DNA of 64,000 nt from contig ML133456.1 in the NCBI GenBank assembly GCA_003864495.1, forward strand, positions 2,791,255 to 2,855,254, written 5' to 3'. Made by a program: the position numbers and the translations under genes. Source of the stretch: Nemopilema nomurai (lineage: Eukaryota; Cnidaria; Scyphozoa; Rhizostomeae; Rhizostomatidae). Positions 1-12,429 of this stretch are shown here, piece after piece. Numbering within the stretch: position 1 is the stretch's first letter; every line of letters begins with the position of its first letter. The notes under the pieces were generated by a model. The model made no database searches. It was not told where the DNA came from and saw nothing but the letters and a program-made list of their open reading frames with translations.

Positions 1-409
1 AAAAACTGCAATTTGAAATGCTAGGTAGCGTTGTCCATCAACTAGAAACCTAAATTAAGAAATTCTTAACGCAAACGTTTGTGAAAAATAGCAAGAAAAC
101 AAAGTGAAACACAGGAATGCAACGTCGATATCAGAAATGATTATGATTTTCGATATTAAGAATGATTCGGAAACACACGGACACCGTAAAATGGAGTCAG
201 AGAGCATTGTTGTGAAATCAGGCATTTCCAGACAATATAAGAATCATATGTTTCTTACAAAACATAGAGACGCCTAGGTCAGAAAAAATTGCAAACCTAC
301 TTTGTTAACAGTCTACATATGACATATCAGGTTGGACTTATATATTTTCTCTAATTTCGTCAAGAGGAAACAATAAAAACAATAGGCGGAAAGTTTTCTT
401 TATGCTGCA

Positions 410-520
410 GCTTGAACATGCTCTGTCTTGGTTCGTGTCACCAAAGGAGGTGGGAAACTGATGGCCAAATCACTACTTCTTCTATCTTCGGCTTTCTGCA
501 TTGATGCCTGAAATGCTTTT
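410..520 (-). other. Possible 3'-terminal exon of the PH-RCC1 gene, unresolved
   Basis: On the minus strand an acceptor-like sequence ending in CATTTCAG is followed by an open frame ending ...PLVTRTKTEHVQAAA and a stop. That frame needs phase 0, but the preceding exon (1001-1141) exits in phase 1. In phase 1 the same exon would stop after about eight codons. Either an exon is missing between 541 and 1000, or this is not the terminal exon. Confidence 0.2.
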
Positions 521-568
521 TGTGATGCGAAAGGTGCAATAAATGCAAGCTTGTTTTCTATTAGGTAA

Positions 569-664
<96 letters not shown>
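569..664. repeat. (TTAG)n microsatellite
   Basis: About 24 uninterrupted copies of a 4-bp unit TTAG on the + strand (CTAA on the other). It lies 3' of the last clear PH-RCC1 exon. It is a simple tandem repeat with no coding role. Confidence 0.95.
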
Positions 665-1000
665 CGATAATAAACTGTGGAACTTTGATAACGATCTCAC
701 TATAAACTATCAATCTTCGCCCTATCACCATCTGACTTGAACAAATCTGTAGACCGCCAATATAAGTGCCAATAGTAGAAAATCGTAAACGCCGTGCACA
801 CTCCTTCATCGCATGTCGTTCGAATAAAAATCAACAATCTCAGTAAAAGCCTTTTAGGGTCATTGCTTTTAATAAGTCGTTAACAGTAGCCTTTGTCATT
901 AACCTAAAATTAACCATAACATAAGAGAAACTTTGCAACTCAAAGCATCCTTGTTCTCAAATAGTAATGTCAGCTATGTGAAAAACAATAAAAACAATAC

Positions 1001-4000
1001 CCATGGTGAAATCCAATCCACACGCAACTTGAACAACGTTGCTCAAATTCTCAATTTTTCGGGGCAGTATTTGCTTTCTTTCATCCGTTTGGAAACCAAG
1101 GTATGACTCAGCTCTGCCCCAGGTATACAGGCTGCCATCAACTACCGGGGAAACGAAAGGAATATCAGAACATTTTAAAGTAATTGACAGTCACCAATGT
1201 AACATACAAACCATCTTCAATAAACGGAAAAGACATGTACACAGAATGTGTGACCTAAAAGCCATTATATTGACCTGTGACAGCAGCAGAATGGAGCTCG
1301 TGGCATGATATAGAGACGACTTTCTCTTCGGATAATGCACCTATCCTGAGAGGCGTGAATCGATCCTGAATGTCGCCATGGCCTAGCTTTCCTCCTCTGC
1401 CACATCCCCACGAAAACAACACGCCAGATGCTGCAGAAAGAATGCAAGAGCAGTCATAGGCCAGGGCAATAGCCAACAAGGGGAGCTGGGCATTGGAAAC
1501 ATGAAGCATGAAGTGATAACGAAATCCTTTTTGTAATGACAACACGATGATAATATGCAAACAGGAAGCAAAGCATTGGGGAAGTTCGGCATTGTCAATC
1601 TAAAGCTGCAATGCAAAGACAAAACAATACAACAACTGTCTCTATATGGCAGAGAACCCCAAATGGGGGCACAAACGCAGCGAACAGAGCAATATTAGAT
1701 ATAGCAATAATCTTGATAACCTCCAAAACCCATACTCCCTTTGAGATAAAGAGTGTGTTATTCAAGTCTCTCGAACGGATATCGAGCCTATTTCGTAGAG
1801 TAATGAGAAATTCACTTTTAAAAAAAATTTTGTTGGGAGAATAGGATGGATACTGTAGAGTTTTTTAAAATACTTCTTTGCAAAACAGTGTTAGATAATG
1901 TGATGGTATAATGAGATTACACGTCAGTGCAAGCATATGCTCCGTTCCGCAAGCCACCTGACGCACGTCCCTTCCGAGCAGAGCCTCCACTACGCGCGGA
2001 ATGACTTCCTCGGTCTCCTCTCCGTGTCCGAGCATTCCTTTGTAACTCGAACCCCATGTGTAGACGTCGCAAGCATCTACGACATAATTTATTAGCCCTA
2101 AGGCGGATTCTTAAATAATGTTTGTTTGAAAATATTCAAACTCTAACCAGATAGTCTGACAACGAATTACTGCAAAACATCAAAAGGAAAAACTGACCCA
2201 GCCTTTCACTGACGAGACGAAAGACGGTGAAACGACTAAATAGGTATTTTGGTATAATTAAAAAGCAAATGAAAACAGGTTTAGGCTTCTAGTTCTACAC
2301 CAAGCACAAATTTCCCAAAGGCTTTCAACAAGGCGTGTTGATTGCTTCACAAAGGTCAGTTTTGGAACGCCTTCGGTTACGAAAGTGAGAATTTTCGGAT
2401 ACAGAGAATCAAAGCAGCCATCGAAATCTGGATTTTTCTTACAGTAACGCTTAATCATTATTTTGCAAAGCATTCAAGATGACAAAAATATTTTGAAAAA
2501 AAAGATTGGCTAGTTCTTGGCATGCGGTCCTTTTGCTTAGCTGCTTAGAATAACAAGATCAAAGCTTCGCAAAATATTACCTTCCCTAACAGAGACAGTT
2601 TCACCAACAAAGCCAAACTCAAGCTGTTAAAACAAAAAGGAATTTTGTGAAATCGCCTCCACAACCTTAGACTCAAACTGTCAGATTTAAGAAATTACTT
2701 ATTATGAAAATCCTTTATGTTCTAATCTCACATTCAATCGCACTATAGCTATTTAGCTGACTTCAAGATGGTTCTATAACAAATGCGAAATCGATAAAAG
2801 TGGGCTTCTGAAAAGAGGAACATTTGCAAAAACTGCAAAGATCTGACGCTGCAAAGTTGAACGTACACTTAATTTGTCAGCCTTGTCTGAGAGACCATCC
2901 TCCTGGGAGGTTGCGAATTCGTTGATTGCCTCGATGTCAGTAAAACCACCAAGTAATGCCTGTGGAGAAACATTATTGAATCTTTATAATTATGTTGATA
3001 GCGTGGTGTCATGTTGCCAGCACAGCAGAACTGGTATCCTATATAGAAGTTAGGCGTAAATGGCTATAAGGATTCCAAACAAAATCATTCTGAAACTATA
3101 GCATTAAGTATTTATAGCTCTACATCAAATCCATCCTACACAACAATTTGGGGAGCACACACTTTCAATTTCACTTTCACTTTCAATTTCTTGGAGTCTA
3201 AAGAAATTGCTTTCAAGCGTCTTCAGGCCATTCATAATAAAACCCTCGAAAACGGACACTGGATACATCACAAAAGCAAAACTAAATAATCTTACATAGA
3301 GATATGGCATTTGGCGTAAATATGAAGGCCTGGACAAGGGGTCCTTCCATAAGTAATTAACAAACCAATGCATACTAATCAGTCTGACATCTAAGTCGAA
3401 TAGACTGATCAAAAGCAAACTGCAGCATTTATTAAATAAACTTGAAGATTATTTAAAACATACTGATTCCCAGAAAAACCAGTAATGCGATGCCAGATTT
3501 CATTAAAACTAGAATGGAATGGAATGACCTAAAGAGAGTTCTTACGAACTTCAAAATTACCTCCAAGCCAACTGTCCAAGTGTCAAACTCGTTCCGGTCC
3601 TTACATACGATGTCGAGCGAGCGGGCGATAGCACCTTGCTTGTAAGTTAACGAGAAAGAAAGCGACTGAAAGGGAAAGGGTAGTTGTGACGATCTAAAAT
3701 TTCCCATCACCATAAAGCATTAATGAAAGCAGCTCATCGAAATCAAATAGCCAACACTACCCATGATAGAACTATTAAATCAGAAATTATTTCTAAGTTC
3801 GTTACATATATCTGGAAACGGTTTTGAAGATAGATTCCAGATTTAATCACTTCTCCATCCCAGGTTTGTTTCGGTATTCATAGGTTATTTCCATTTAAGG
3901 TTACGTTTCTATCACTGTTTTTCAATAAGATGTCTTAATCACGCACTATTGAAGGACCCTATTCTAAAAACAGTTTGCTGTCTAAACGTTTTTGTATGAT

Positions 4001-6982
4001 CGAAAGTGGTGGGGCATTTTGCACTAAGATCCATCCCCCTTAATATGTTACTCTTGAAGCGGGAAGTATACCAAAGCTAAAAAACTTTGCATATAACAAT
4101 ACAATTTTTAAATAAACTTTTAGAATTCGATTCGTAAAGCACCTGAGCAAGGTTCTACCACTGAGCTATTTGGTCATGATTTCAAACCATCACACTAGGT
4201 CAAGCCCGCACTGCCCCTCTCTTAAACTTTTAGAACTTACAAACTTGGAAAGGCAGAGCAAAATTACCAAAGTTGGTTCTTCAAAACAAACCTTGGTAAT
4301 CATACCATTAGCAGAAAGTCGAGCCTTAGTTGTATAAATTAAGAAAATTTTCAAGTGTTCAAATTCATCAAAAGAAGCATTTCAAGTATCACAATTCTTA
4401 AAAGATTAATGCACATCCAAGTAATTTTATGTGTACAACATCAGAATTAAACATTGAATATCACCCGGGAGAAAGTGTTGTCCATACTTAGTCTACAGCC
4501 TTGAATCTGTATCATCATTACCTCATACTCCGGAATTGGATTGTCTTGAAAAACTTTGGTGCTCTGGCCTCTTATCAGACCTTCAATTTGCTTTATGGGA
4601 ACTGAAGAGAAGCGGTAGTTTTAGATTGAAATTTTTCTATAAAGGCAAATTATAAAAATCCCATCAACTTATCTTAAACAAGGTATATGAAGCAAAAACT
4701 TAGGAGATGCAAATTTTTAGAGAAATAGAGCCACATGTACACAAATACAATATTATGCTCTGTTACTCCAGAATGTTCTTTATTCGACATATCTGCAACA
4801 AATGTAAAAGAATAATCCTGTTTCATTGATTGCAAAAACTTATTGCTTTTTGTTGTATTTTGCATCACATCCATTTAATTGTCACAATTGTCTACTTTTA
4901 TAGTTTAGTATATAGCATGAGTAAAGTATTTATCTAGCTAGCATCAATGGACTTAGGAAGGAGGCCTTGTCAGTGCTAGTGAGATTGAAGCATCTTACTC
5001 CATATCTGAAGTAGACAGTTACATTCAAAAGTGGAGAGAATTAATTTTTTTCTAAAACATATATTTACACATTTTCCAGCATGGTACTCATAAGATAAGA
5101 GATTTAAATTCTAAAGCCAGTAATCAGAAACCAAAGAACAAAAATAAGTAAGCTAAAAGAGCCATACTCTTATGTGCTTAATTGTAGGGGGGGGTCGAAT
5201 AAAGAGGGGGGGTGGACATTTTCCTAGATTTTCATAAAGCGGAGGGGTCATAATAAAATGAACTACAGGGAAAATCGTAAATAAGCATCTAAAATGGGAG
5301 GGTGAAAATAAAATGAGGGGGTGGGGGTGAGATATTGCAAGTGCACTTTTGGTCAGAGTTGAAAACATGTTAGCTGGTGAACGGCAGAGGCATAGAGCTC
5401 AAGAACAAGAAGCAAATCAATAGAGTTAAAAGACAATTTAAGTATGGCTGACGACAATGAGTAAACGCTTTTGAAATTTTAGGGTCTGATTTATTTTTTC
5501 TTTAAAAGAGTTTTGGACGGAGCCAAGCCATTTTTTCTGAGAAGTTTAAAATATCTAATATGGGGGGTTGATAATAAAATGAGGGGGTTGGTCATCCTTT
5601 GGAATTTCCATAAAATGGGGGGGTCATTATAAAATGCTATGAAGGGTAAAAAATTTTGAAAAATGCAATATGACCCTCCCCTACAAGAGTATGACCAATA
5701 AGCCATCACAAGCCTTTAACAGCATAAAAAAAGATAAAACTGGGTTCTTTGCTAGTGTGGAAGAAGATGGTGTAAAGACAACATGGTAGCGAACAGAACA
5801 ATGTATCTCAATCAAAAATCTTGACTCTGAGCAATTGAAAAGAAATTCTTAGATTTATGTTATCTTCAGCATGCCTTTATACTTCTGTATTCTTACAAGC
5901 AAAGTAATGAGCTGCTTCCATGGGGGTATCTAGATATCCATGAATATTGAGGATTTCATGCAATAAGTCATGGTCTGTCATGAAATTTTTTCTAATGGAA
6001 TGCAATATGAATTTTCTTTTCAGCTTTCATATTGAATCTTCCTTCAGAAATTGTGAGTGTAGTCAAAAAGGGTTTTAGAAATATTTCAAACAGAATAAAA
6101 AATTATTAACAAGAAAATTTAAATGTGGAATTTTTCATTTGATCTAAAGTGAATTAGCACAATTCGGCCTTTCCATTGGGATAATGTCAACTACTCAGAG
6201 AAGTACCAACCTGAAGATTCCCCTTTGTCTTTTTTAGGTGATTCCCATTGGAGCCCACTTAGATCTACATAGGTGAATTGTGTGTTATGAAAATGGGAAA
6301 AGGATAATTTGGCAGTTGCATCATTTGAAATTTCATGTACACAATACTTGTCTCTGCATATTAGATACTAATTAAGCAGATACAAATACAGATACAAGTC
6401 AAAATGTAAATTAAGCAGATACAAATGAAAATGTCAATTGTAAATTCTTGCTCAAAAGCAGCTTTGAAAAGGATGCTTAAAATAAACATGAATAAGCTAC
6501 TATTGTGACTGGAGATCTTGACTTTTGCACTTGGAACATAGAGAAAATTGAAACACTTCTCATCAAAAGGGTGGCTATACATTAAAGAAAATGACTTTTC
6601 ATGTATCTATACAACATGTAAGCACCCACCATCTAATAGCCGAAAACGTCTGAAATGAGGCCGCCCCTACAACAACATTATAAACCTAACACACCATATA
6701 GTAATGTTGAAGAGTTACAAATAGAGAGAATATTGGAAATGAAATGAGTAAAATATAGAAATATTTAGTTGCTGTTGCCATATTCCAAAACTCTTTTTTA
6801 AACAAGTCTTGTTTTTGAATTGTCAATTGAGAACAACACTGTCAGTTGAAATGCTATTCCTGCCTTCTATTTATAACATGAAAATTTCTTTAGAAAATTG
6901 TTCCTACCATTCTTCCAGCTTTCAGCATTGTAGACCCCTGGGTCATTTCAAAAATCGCCTTTATAACATCGATACTTGGCAT
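1001..6982 (-). CDS. PH (PRAF-like) plus RCC1-repeat protein, 3' end incomplete
   Basis: I read ten minus-strand exons: 6908-6982, 6630-6666, 6211-6264, 4522-4601, 3561-3665, 2867-2959, 2581-2623, 1921-2076, 1275-1430 and 1001-1141. All junctions are GT..AG and phases agree. The start is the ATG at 6982 (MPSIDVIKAIFEM). The first five exons read as a PH domain of the plant PRAF type: GRPHFRRFRLLD, then GLIRGQSTKVF, then SLSFSLTYKQG...SLDIVCKDRNEFDTW. Two short linker exons follow, then RCC1 blades with YTWGSSYKGMLGHG, LFSWGCGRGGKLGHG and LYTWGR. Two consecutive RCC1 exons are exactly 156 nt (52 codons), both phase 1, one blade each. RCC1 propellers serve as exchange-factor or binding platforms and PH domains bind lipids or proteins; the exact role here is unknown. 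No FYVE domain is visible, but the 3' end is unresolved. A possible terminal exon near 410-520 does not join cleanly. Confidence 0.8.
4115..4185 (-). repeat. tRNA-like SINE fragment
   Basis: The minus strand reads TAGCTCAGTGGTAGAACC, a good RNA polymerase III A box. About 30 nt later ACGAATCGAATTC resembles a B box. There is no convincing clover-leaf, so this is a tRNA-derived SINE head or tRNA relic in an intron of the PH-RCC1 gene, not a working tRNA gene. Confidence 0.45.
5160..5700. mobile_element. MITE-like element with imperfect terminal inverted repeats
   Basis: The left end reads CCATACTCTT...GTAGGGG. The right end reads CCCCTACAAGAGTATGACC, which is the reverse complement apart from a short insert. 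The interior repeats a G-rich motif (AAAATGAGGGGGT-like) several times on the + strand, at about 5300, 5575 and 5615. No transposase is present. It sits in an intron of the PH-RCC1 gene. Confidence 0.5.
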
Positions 6983-7608
6983 TTTGATGTCGACATACAA
7001 CAAACCTAGCAGGAGAAAAGATAAATTTCAAAATAACTGTATTTCAGACTGCATTTTCCATAGCAAATAAATTGATTGAAACAAAGTTCCATGCATATAA
7101 TGACATGAGTCTTACTGCGAAGGAATAAAAGAAGCTAAGTGCTAATTCTTGTGAACCGACTGGCGACCATTGCTTTATACACCCAAGGTCTTGCTGGTAG
7201 GTAACCTGAGGCTTTACTTTCGAAAGGCTTTACCGTCTTGCTAAAAAATTCAGACACACTTGACTCGAGAAATTTCACCGCATTGTGATGCAAGAAAAGC
7301 AACGGTAATAAATTTTCAACTAACCTCACAAACCACACTTTTTCTCTCACTTCATTAAAAATTATAGTAAAGAATTTACAAGATATCAACATTCCCTGCT
7401 CTTCGTTGGTTTGACCTTGTCTGGACAGGGCGGACTCCGTGAGCCGCAACAACAACAATAACATCACATCCTGTGCTAGCCTCCTGTGCGAAATTCTTAG
7501 AATTGAAATTGCGAGGCTTATCTGGTATGAGGCATTAATCAAGGGTTTGCTTACAATGAATTTTCATTGTTTTTATCACTGTCGATAGACCGTTATTAAT
7601 TCAACACA
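6983..7608. promoter_or_regulatory. Shared upstream region of divergent PH-RCC1 and INIP genes
   Basis: The two start codons lie 626 bp apart and point away from each other, so promoters and 5' leaders of both genes must sit here or overlap. A 135-codon minus-strand open frame (7135-7542) spans much of it but shows no recognisable domain and no needed join to the PH exons; it may cover a 5' leader exon. No TATA box stands out. Confidence 0.4.
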
Positions 7609-7965
7609 ATGTCATTCACACCACAAGGTAGTCTTAATGAAAGACAAAGTAGGCAAAACATCTTGCAAGAACTTCAACAACAAAAACAACAGCTCCTCCA
7701 GCAAGGTCAAGTGGCAGGGCCTAGCCAAGGTGCAATCGCATCATCCGTTCCAAATACACAGAGATCCAATATACCGAGGTCAAGTACATCCCAGGATCCT
7801 GCTAGGTCACACTCTGAGCCGATGCATTCATCAGCCGCTGCTCATTCAAGAAGGGCCGCGCTGGAATATGCCAGTGCACATTCGAACGGGTATTTTGTGT
7901 CAGTTGCAGACTCTCAATTTGGAAATCATATTTTGCCTGGCATTCCAAGACTGGACGATAATTAA
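7609..7965 (+). CDS. INIP: SOSS complex subunit C (INIP) homologue
   Basis: The 118-residue single-exon protein begins MSFTPQGSLNERQSRQNILQ. INIP (SOSS-C, hSSBIP1) is the small subunit of the SOSS single-stranded-DNA sensor, with hSSB1/2 and INTS3, acting at double-strand breaks in the nucleus. The N-terminal helix (NILQELQQQKQQLLQQ) matches the family's ILAELDKEKRKLL segment. The C-terminus (AALEYASAHSNGYFVS, then FGNHILPGIPRLD) matches the diagnostic AHAHSSGYF and FGNLILPVLPRLD motifs. Human INIP is about 104 residues. The middle is a low-complexity Ser/Gln/Pro linker. No intron interrupts it, which could reflect intron loss or an old retrocopy; intact motifs and its own upstream region argue for a working gene. 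Confidence 0.9.
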   Translation: MSFTPQGSLNERQSRQNILQELQQQKQQLLQQGQVAGPSQGAIASSVPNTQRSNIPRSSTSQDPARSHSEPMHSSAAAHSRRAALEYASAHSNGYFVSVADSQFGNHILPGIPRLDDN

Positions 7966-8378
7966 ATTAATTCAAGTGTAGTATGTTCTTTTGAATCTAA
8001 TAGATGCGTCATCCAATTCGACCAATAATGCTGAGCTCCCATAAGGTTGTTTGTACTTGTAAGATGCTGCGCATGACATGTACACGGCCGCAAAAGCGTT
8101 TTGTTAATGTCCTACGCCAACTTATGTTGTACGTTCGTACGAATTTGGCATTTCTCTTGATGGAAATTCAAGTGGATTTCTTTTTTATGATTGCTAATAT
8201 CATTTTTGTTTTAACCTTTGATAGATTTATGACTAATATATTGAGGGCCAGCAAGGCTGTCATGCTTCTGGAAAACACCAAATTTAAGTGCCAGGAGATC
8301 CCCAATTCTTCGTTCATCCAAGCCCTGAATTCGCATCATCTATCAAGCACAAAAGCTGTCATTGATTTAAGATTATAG

Positions 8379-11300
8379 CTTGTTTCAGATGTAGGGTAAC
8401 AATCATGCAGCAATTGCATAGAATTAAAAATTGTATGATTATCCAGGCTTTCATGGGAAAATTATAGCAGGGGTGCTAACCACAACACGCATAATGTGAT
8501 CCAGGTGTGTGGTGGCATGTGGTTGCGTGTGACACTAATTCTTTGAAAAAATCTAGGTAATTATGGTAGGTCTACGCAGGAGTTGCAAAAAGGACAATGA
8601 TTCCAGCAAGTTGGATAATCAAGAAATTAGCAAGTTGGATAATGAATGCTGATAGTGAGGAAGAAACAAATAAATAAGGTCGCTACAAACTGACAATTTT
8701 TGAAACAAAGGCCTGTTTACAGTTATTTTGATTTGAATTTCGAATTGAACAGGGGTCAAAAGGTTTGGTAAAATCACAAATAGATTAGCGCTATGATTAT
8801 TCTGGAAATTGATATTTAATCCAACATCCTGACAGGGTGTCAAGCTTTTTTGAAGTGGCCTGAAAATTAATTTCAACATGAAAACCCACAAAACTAATCT
8901 TAAAAAGTTTTTGCTTTCAAAAAAAATGAAGGCGTGCGATAATTTGCATACCTGGGAGCCAGCAGGTGTTCCCCAGGGCGTGTGTGTGCAATCGCACCCC
9001 TTTCCCACAGAATCCTGATTATCTTTAATAAACATTTTCAGGGAAGATCAAAACACTTTGCTGTGTGTGAAATTGTTATGAACGCCAGAGACCTGAAATT
9101 TTACACTTTAGTGAGGCCATACAGTTGCATGATAGTTTCACAAAAATTTGCTTTGAGTAGGGTAGGGTTCTAGGGTTCTGGCAAATTCTCTAATACAAGT
9201 AAATTTCACTTTGAGCTAGAAGACACACTTCAGACTTCACTACTCTTCCCCAATCATTGCTATTAGTTGAGTGGCAGCAATGGCCATTGATAGTGAGAAA
9301 AACAAGAAGCAAAAATACTGCTGCTGGAAAACAAATTGATGCCCACTTCATTAAAAAGTCAATGGTTAAGGACTTCAAACTCTCAACAGATTTAGTATTT
9401 TTAGTATTTGTTTTCTGCCTAGCATCCATGGGTGGTTTTTAGGGCACTGAAAAGCTTTATGCTAATCGAGTCCTGCTCCTTCCTTTTGATGTGACCACAT
9501 CATGATTCCTTATGCCTGGAATTACAGCGAGCTGGCGACTCTCCTCACTCTGGATTAAAGTTTGGTCATGACAAGACTCAAACCATGGACCCTTGGGTCT
9601 GTAGTCAGCACATCTAACCACTGAGCCATCCTCCATTTTATTTAAGAAAAGCTGTTACAGTAATCTTTTGAATGAATAATATTTTTATTCAGTTTACCTG
9701 TTTCTTAAGTCAAATTTGCTAAACCTTCTACTTGTTGTTATAAAACATTTATTGAGAGTATCAAACAAGCTCTTTTTCAGAGTTTGCCAACCAGCCCTTT
9801 TGCATGTTCTGATTAGGATATTGCTCAAATTGCTGTGCTGATTGTAAAATGCATCCTTTCTTAAGACCATAAATTCCATAAAAGCAACATGGCAGTTCAG
9901 CTATTTGAAATTGCAATAAATAGATATTCTCATCTGTTACAGAAAATCATTAGCAAACCATCATCACAACTCACAAAGAAGAAAAATTAAGTATATTTAA
10001 TCAACTTCAGTTAGTACACAACCTTATATACATAAAAGACAGGTCTTTTGTTAAGATACAAAACAAAAGGAGAACATTTTTGTATATTATAGAAGAAGCA
10101 TATGTATCATAAAATGTGAAAATTGTGAAAGATGCTTCATGGTAAAATCTAAAGCCTGACACTATTAAAAAGATTGCAGCCTTTTGACAGATGGCAAGCA
10201 ATGCTTGCAAAAAACGTTAATTTCACATTGAATTCAAAATACCAATAATTAATGGAAGGGAAATTGGAACTGCACCTTTTTGTGTGAGTTATAAATTATA
10301 CTATCAACACTAAAAGTAGCTATGTTTTGCTTGGCTTCAATGCAGCAAAAATATTCTAAAGACTTCCCAAATCTATGAAAGAACACCTTCTTGAAGGTTA
10401 TTTTATGAAAATTAACAAATTTACAAAATTTCAATGAAGTTTTTCGATAACATCTGTGAAACCTAAGATGAATAGGTTTAGCTATTAAATACCAGGCAAA
10501 ATACAAAAAGCAAGAGTATGACATTAGCCAACAGTACAGCCAGATGGGTTCTTTTTCACAACCAATGGATAAAGTGTGCACAAATAACATCTTGTCAGTA
10601 CATAACAAAACAGCCTACGGTTAAGTGTGACTAAACTGCACTGATCAGTTTCAAATTTCAATGCATTATATAACTTGAATTATATTCACGCTATCTAAAA
10701 ATTTTCAATTTTATCAATACTTTTCCCAAACAAAGTTTGGTTTCATCCATTGGGCAAGTGACATTGCCTTTCTTTTAATAAGGAAAGCCAATTATTTCTC
10801 TTTTGATGAAGAAGCTAAAAAACAGAAAGCAACTTGGTAAAATGAGAAAAAATGGAATGACAACTTTTATTATACATCAGCCAAGACACTACACCATGAA
10901 AAGATGGCCTTAACCTTGCAGACAGAATGCAGAGCAAGCCTTAATGACCTCTAAGCAATACCAAGAAAAGTTTCTCCAAGCAAATGCTAATTGTCTGTCA
11001 GTAGACATTGCCTATGTAGGTCAGTACATTTTTGGTTGATATACAAGAGTAAAAATAAGCACTGTTGCATGTTGCACTACTTATAATTTACTTGTAAACT
11101 TAGATAGTGACAAATGCCATAAACAACTGAGCAATAACAATGCTACCTAGACATCAGTCCATTTTTTAAGCTCAATGAGTCAATTCAGTATAGATCATAA
11201 AATGGGAAACATTATTTGAGTTGCTAAACAGTTCTGACTAGAAGACACATCAAATAATATGGGCTCCCTTGCAACATGTGATGTGATAAGAATAATTGGT

Positions 11301-12429
11301 TCAATGACATGTTCAGATGTATTGAAGACTACTTATAAGAAATGGCTTGTAACTCAAGTTTCTCAGTGCAACAAAGGTCTAGGACAGTGAAACATAAGTG
11401 CCAATAACTTCACAGAGCAACACATTTTGTGCAGATAAGTACTATTACTAAATACTAAAAATGTAGTATTTCAAAAAAAAACTGATGAATTTCGGGGTTA
11501 CTGAATGTAATCTCAAATTATTTTTGTAAATGAATACATACAAGAAACACTTAAAACTTAAATTGTCTCTTGGAGACAAACACATAATTAACTGGTAAAT
11601 AACAGCTTACTACACAACATATGAAATACCTGTATGAGCTAACTTTCTACACTAAGAGAGCTAACAAATGAAGTTCATGTAAACAGTAAAATATGCAAAG
11701 GGGTCTTTTTTACCACTCTTTTTTACGTGCATTAAAGCTATATGTTAGAAAGTCTGTATGGCAATGGGTGCAGGAATGAATGAACATAAATTTTAACTTT
11801 AAAATGTATAAAGCTTATGAACTGGCATTGTCAAATGTCAAGTTAAACCAATGTGGGGAGCTCTTTAAAACTTGCAAGCCAATAAGTGGTATAGAGAGGT
11901 ATATGTTGAAACACAGATTACAGCTAGTCTAAAGTAATCAAGTTTGGAAGTTAAGACCAAAGTAATATCTTTATATTGAAAACAACTTGCATGAATTCAA
12001 GAATAAAGATTGTATTCATTAAACACATCAGCACTTGTCCATAAAGGTCAAGAAATAAATGAAACAAAAACAAAACACTAATTCACTCTCAAGATGGAGA
12101 AAAGTCTTCTATATAAAATTAATGTAGTTTTCCCCTTTCTAAGCCTTTTAATAGTTTCATGTATCGTGTGGCTATGTATTGTGTGGCTTTTTCTAACATT
12201 AACCATTGTTGTTTGGAGCTAAAATGTATCACTATAAGTTACAATAAAAATCACTATGTACACTGCAAACTTGTGAAGGAAATAGATGAAGAAATGGTGT
12301 CCTTAGGTTTACTTTTCTCAACCATGAGTTGTTATTAATCAAGTGATAAAATATCTAGACACCCTTGAATCTTGCCAAACAAACAGGAACTTGAAAAATA
12401 TGACTGACAAAGTAATAATGCATCATAAT
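8379..12429. other. Intergenic stretch without recognised gene
   Basis: AT-rich sequence between INIP and the 3' end of the PDK gene. No open frame here has domain-like composition. It holds the tRNA-like SINE near 9566-9635 and probably the 3' untranslated region of the PDK gene. Confidence 0.5.
9566..9635 (-). repeat. tRNA-derived SINE head
   Basis: The minus strand reads GGATGGCTCAGTGGTTAG (A box) and, about 30 nt on, GGTTTGAGTC (B box). The order and spacing are those of an internal pol III promoter. The flanks do not fold into a full tRNA, so a SINE or decayed tRNA pseudogene is the best call. Confidence 0.6.

Noticed and set aside
569..664. CRISPR-like repetition
   Set aside because: The TTAG run has no spacers and the genome is eukaryotic; it is a microsatellite.
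7135..7542. 135-codon minus-strand frame between PH-RCC1 and INIP
   Set aside because: Composition is Leu/Arg-rich without domain features, and the PH exons read on from the ATG at 6982 without it. It may overlap a 5' leader.
8004..8378. 124-codon + strand frame after INIP
   Set aside because: It lies in the INIP 3' flank and shows no family motif; likely chance.
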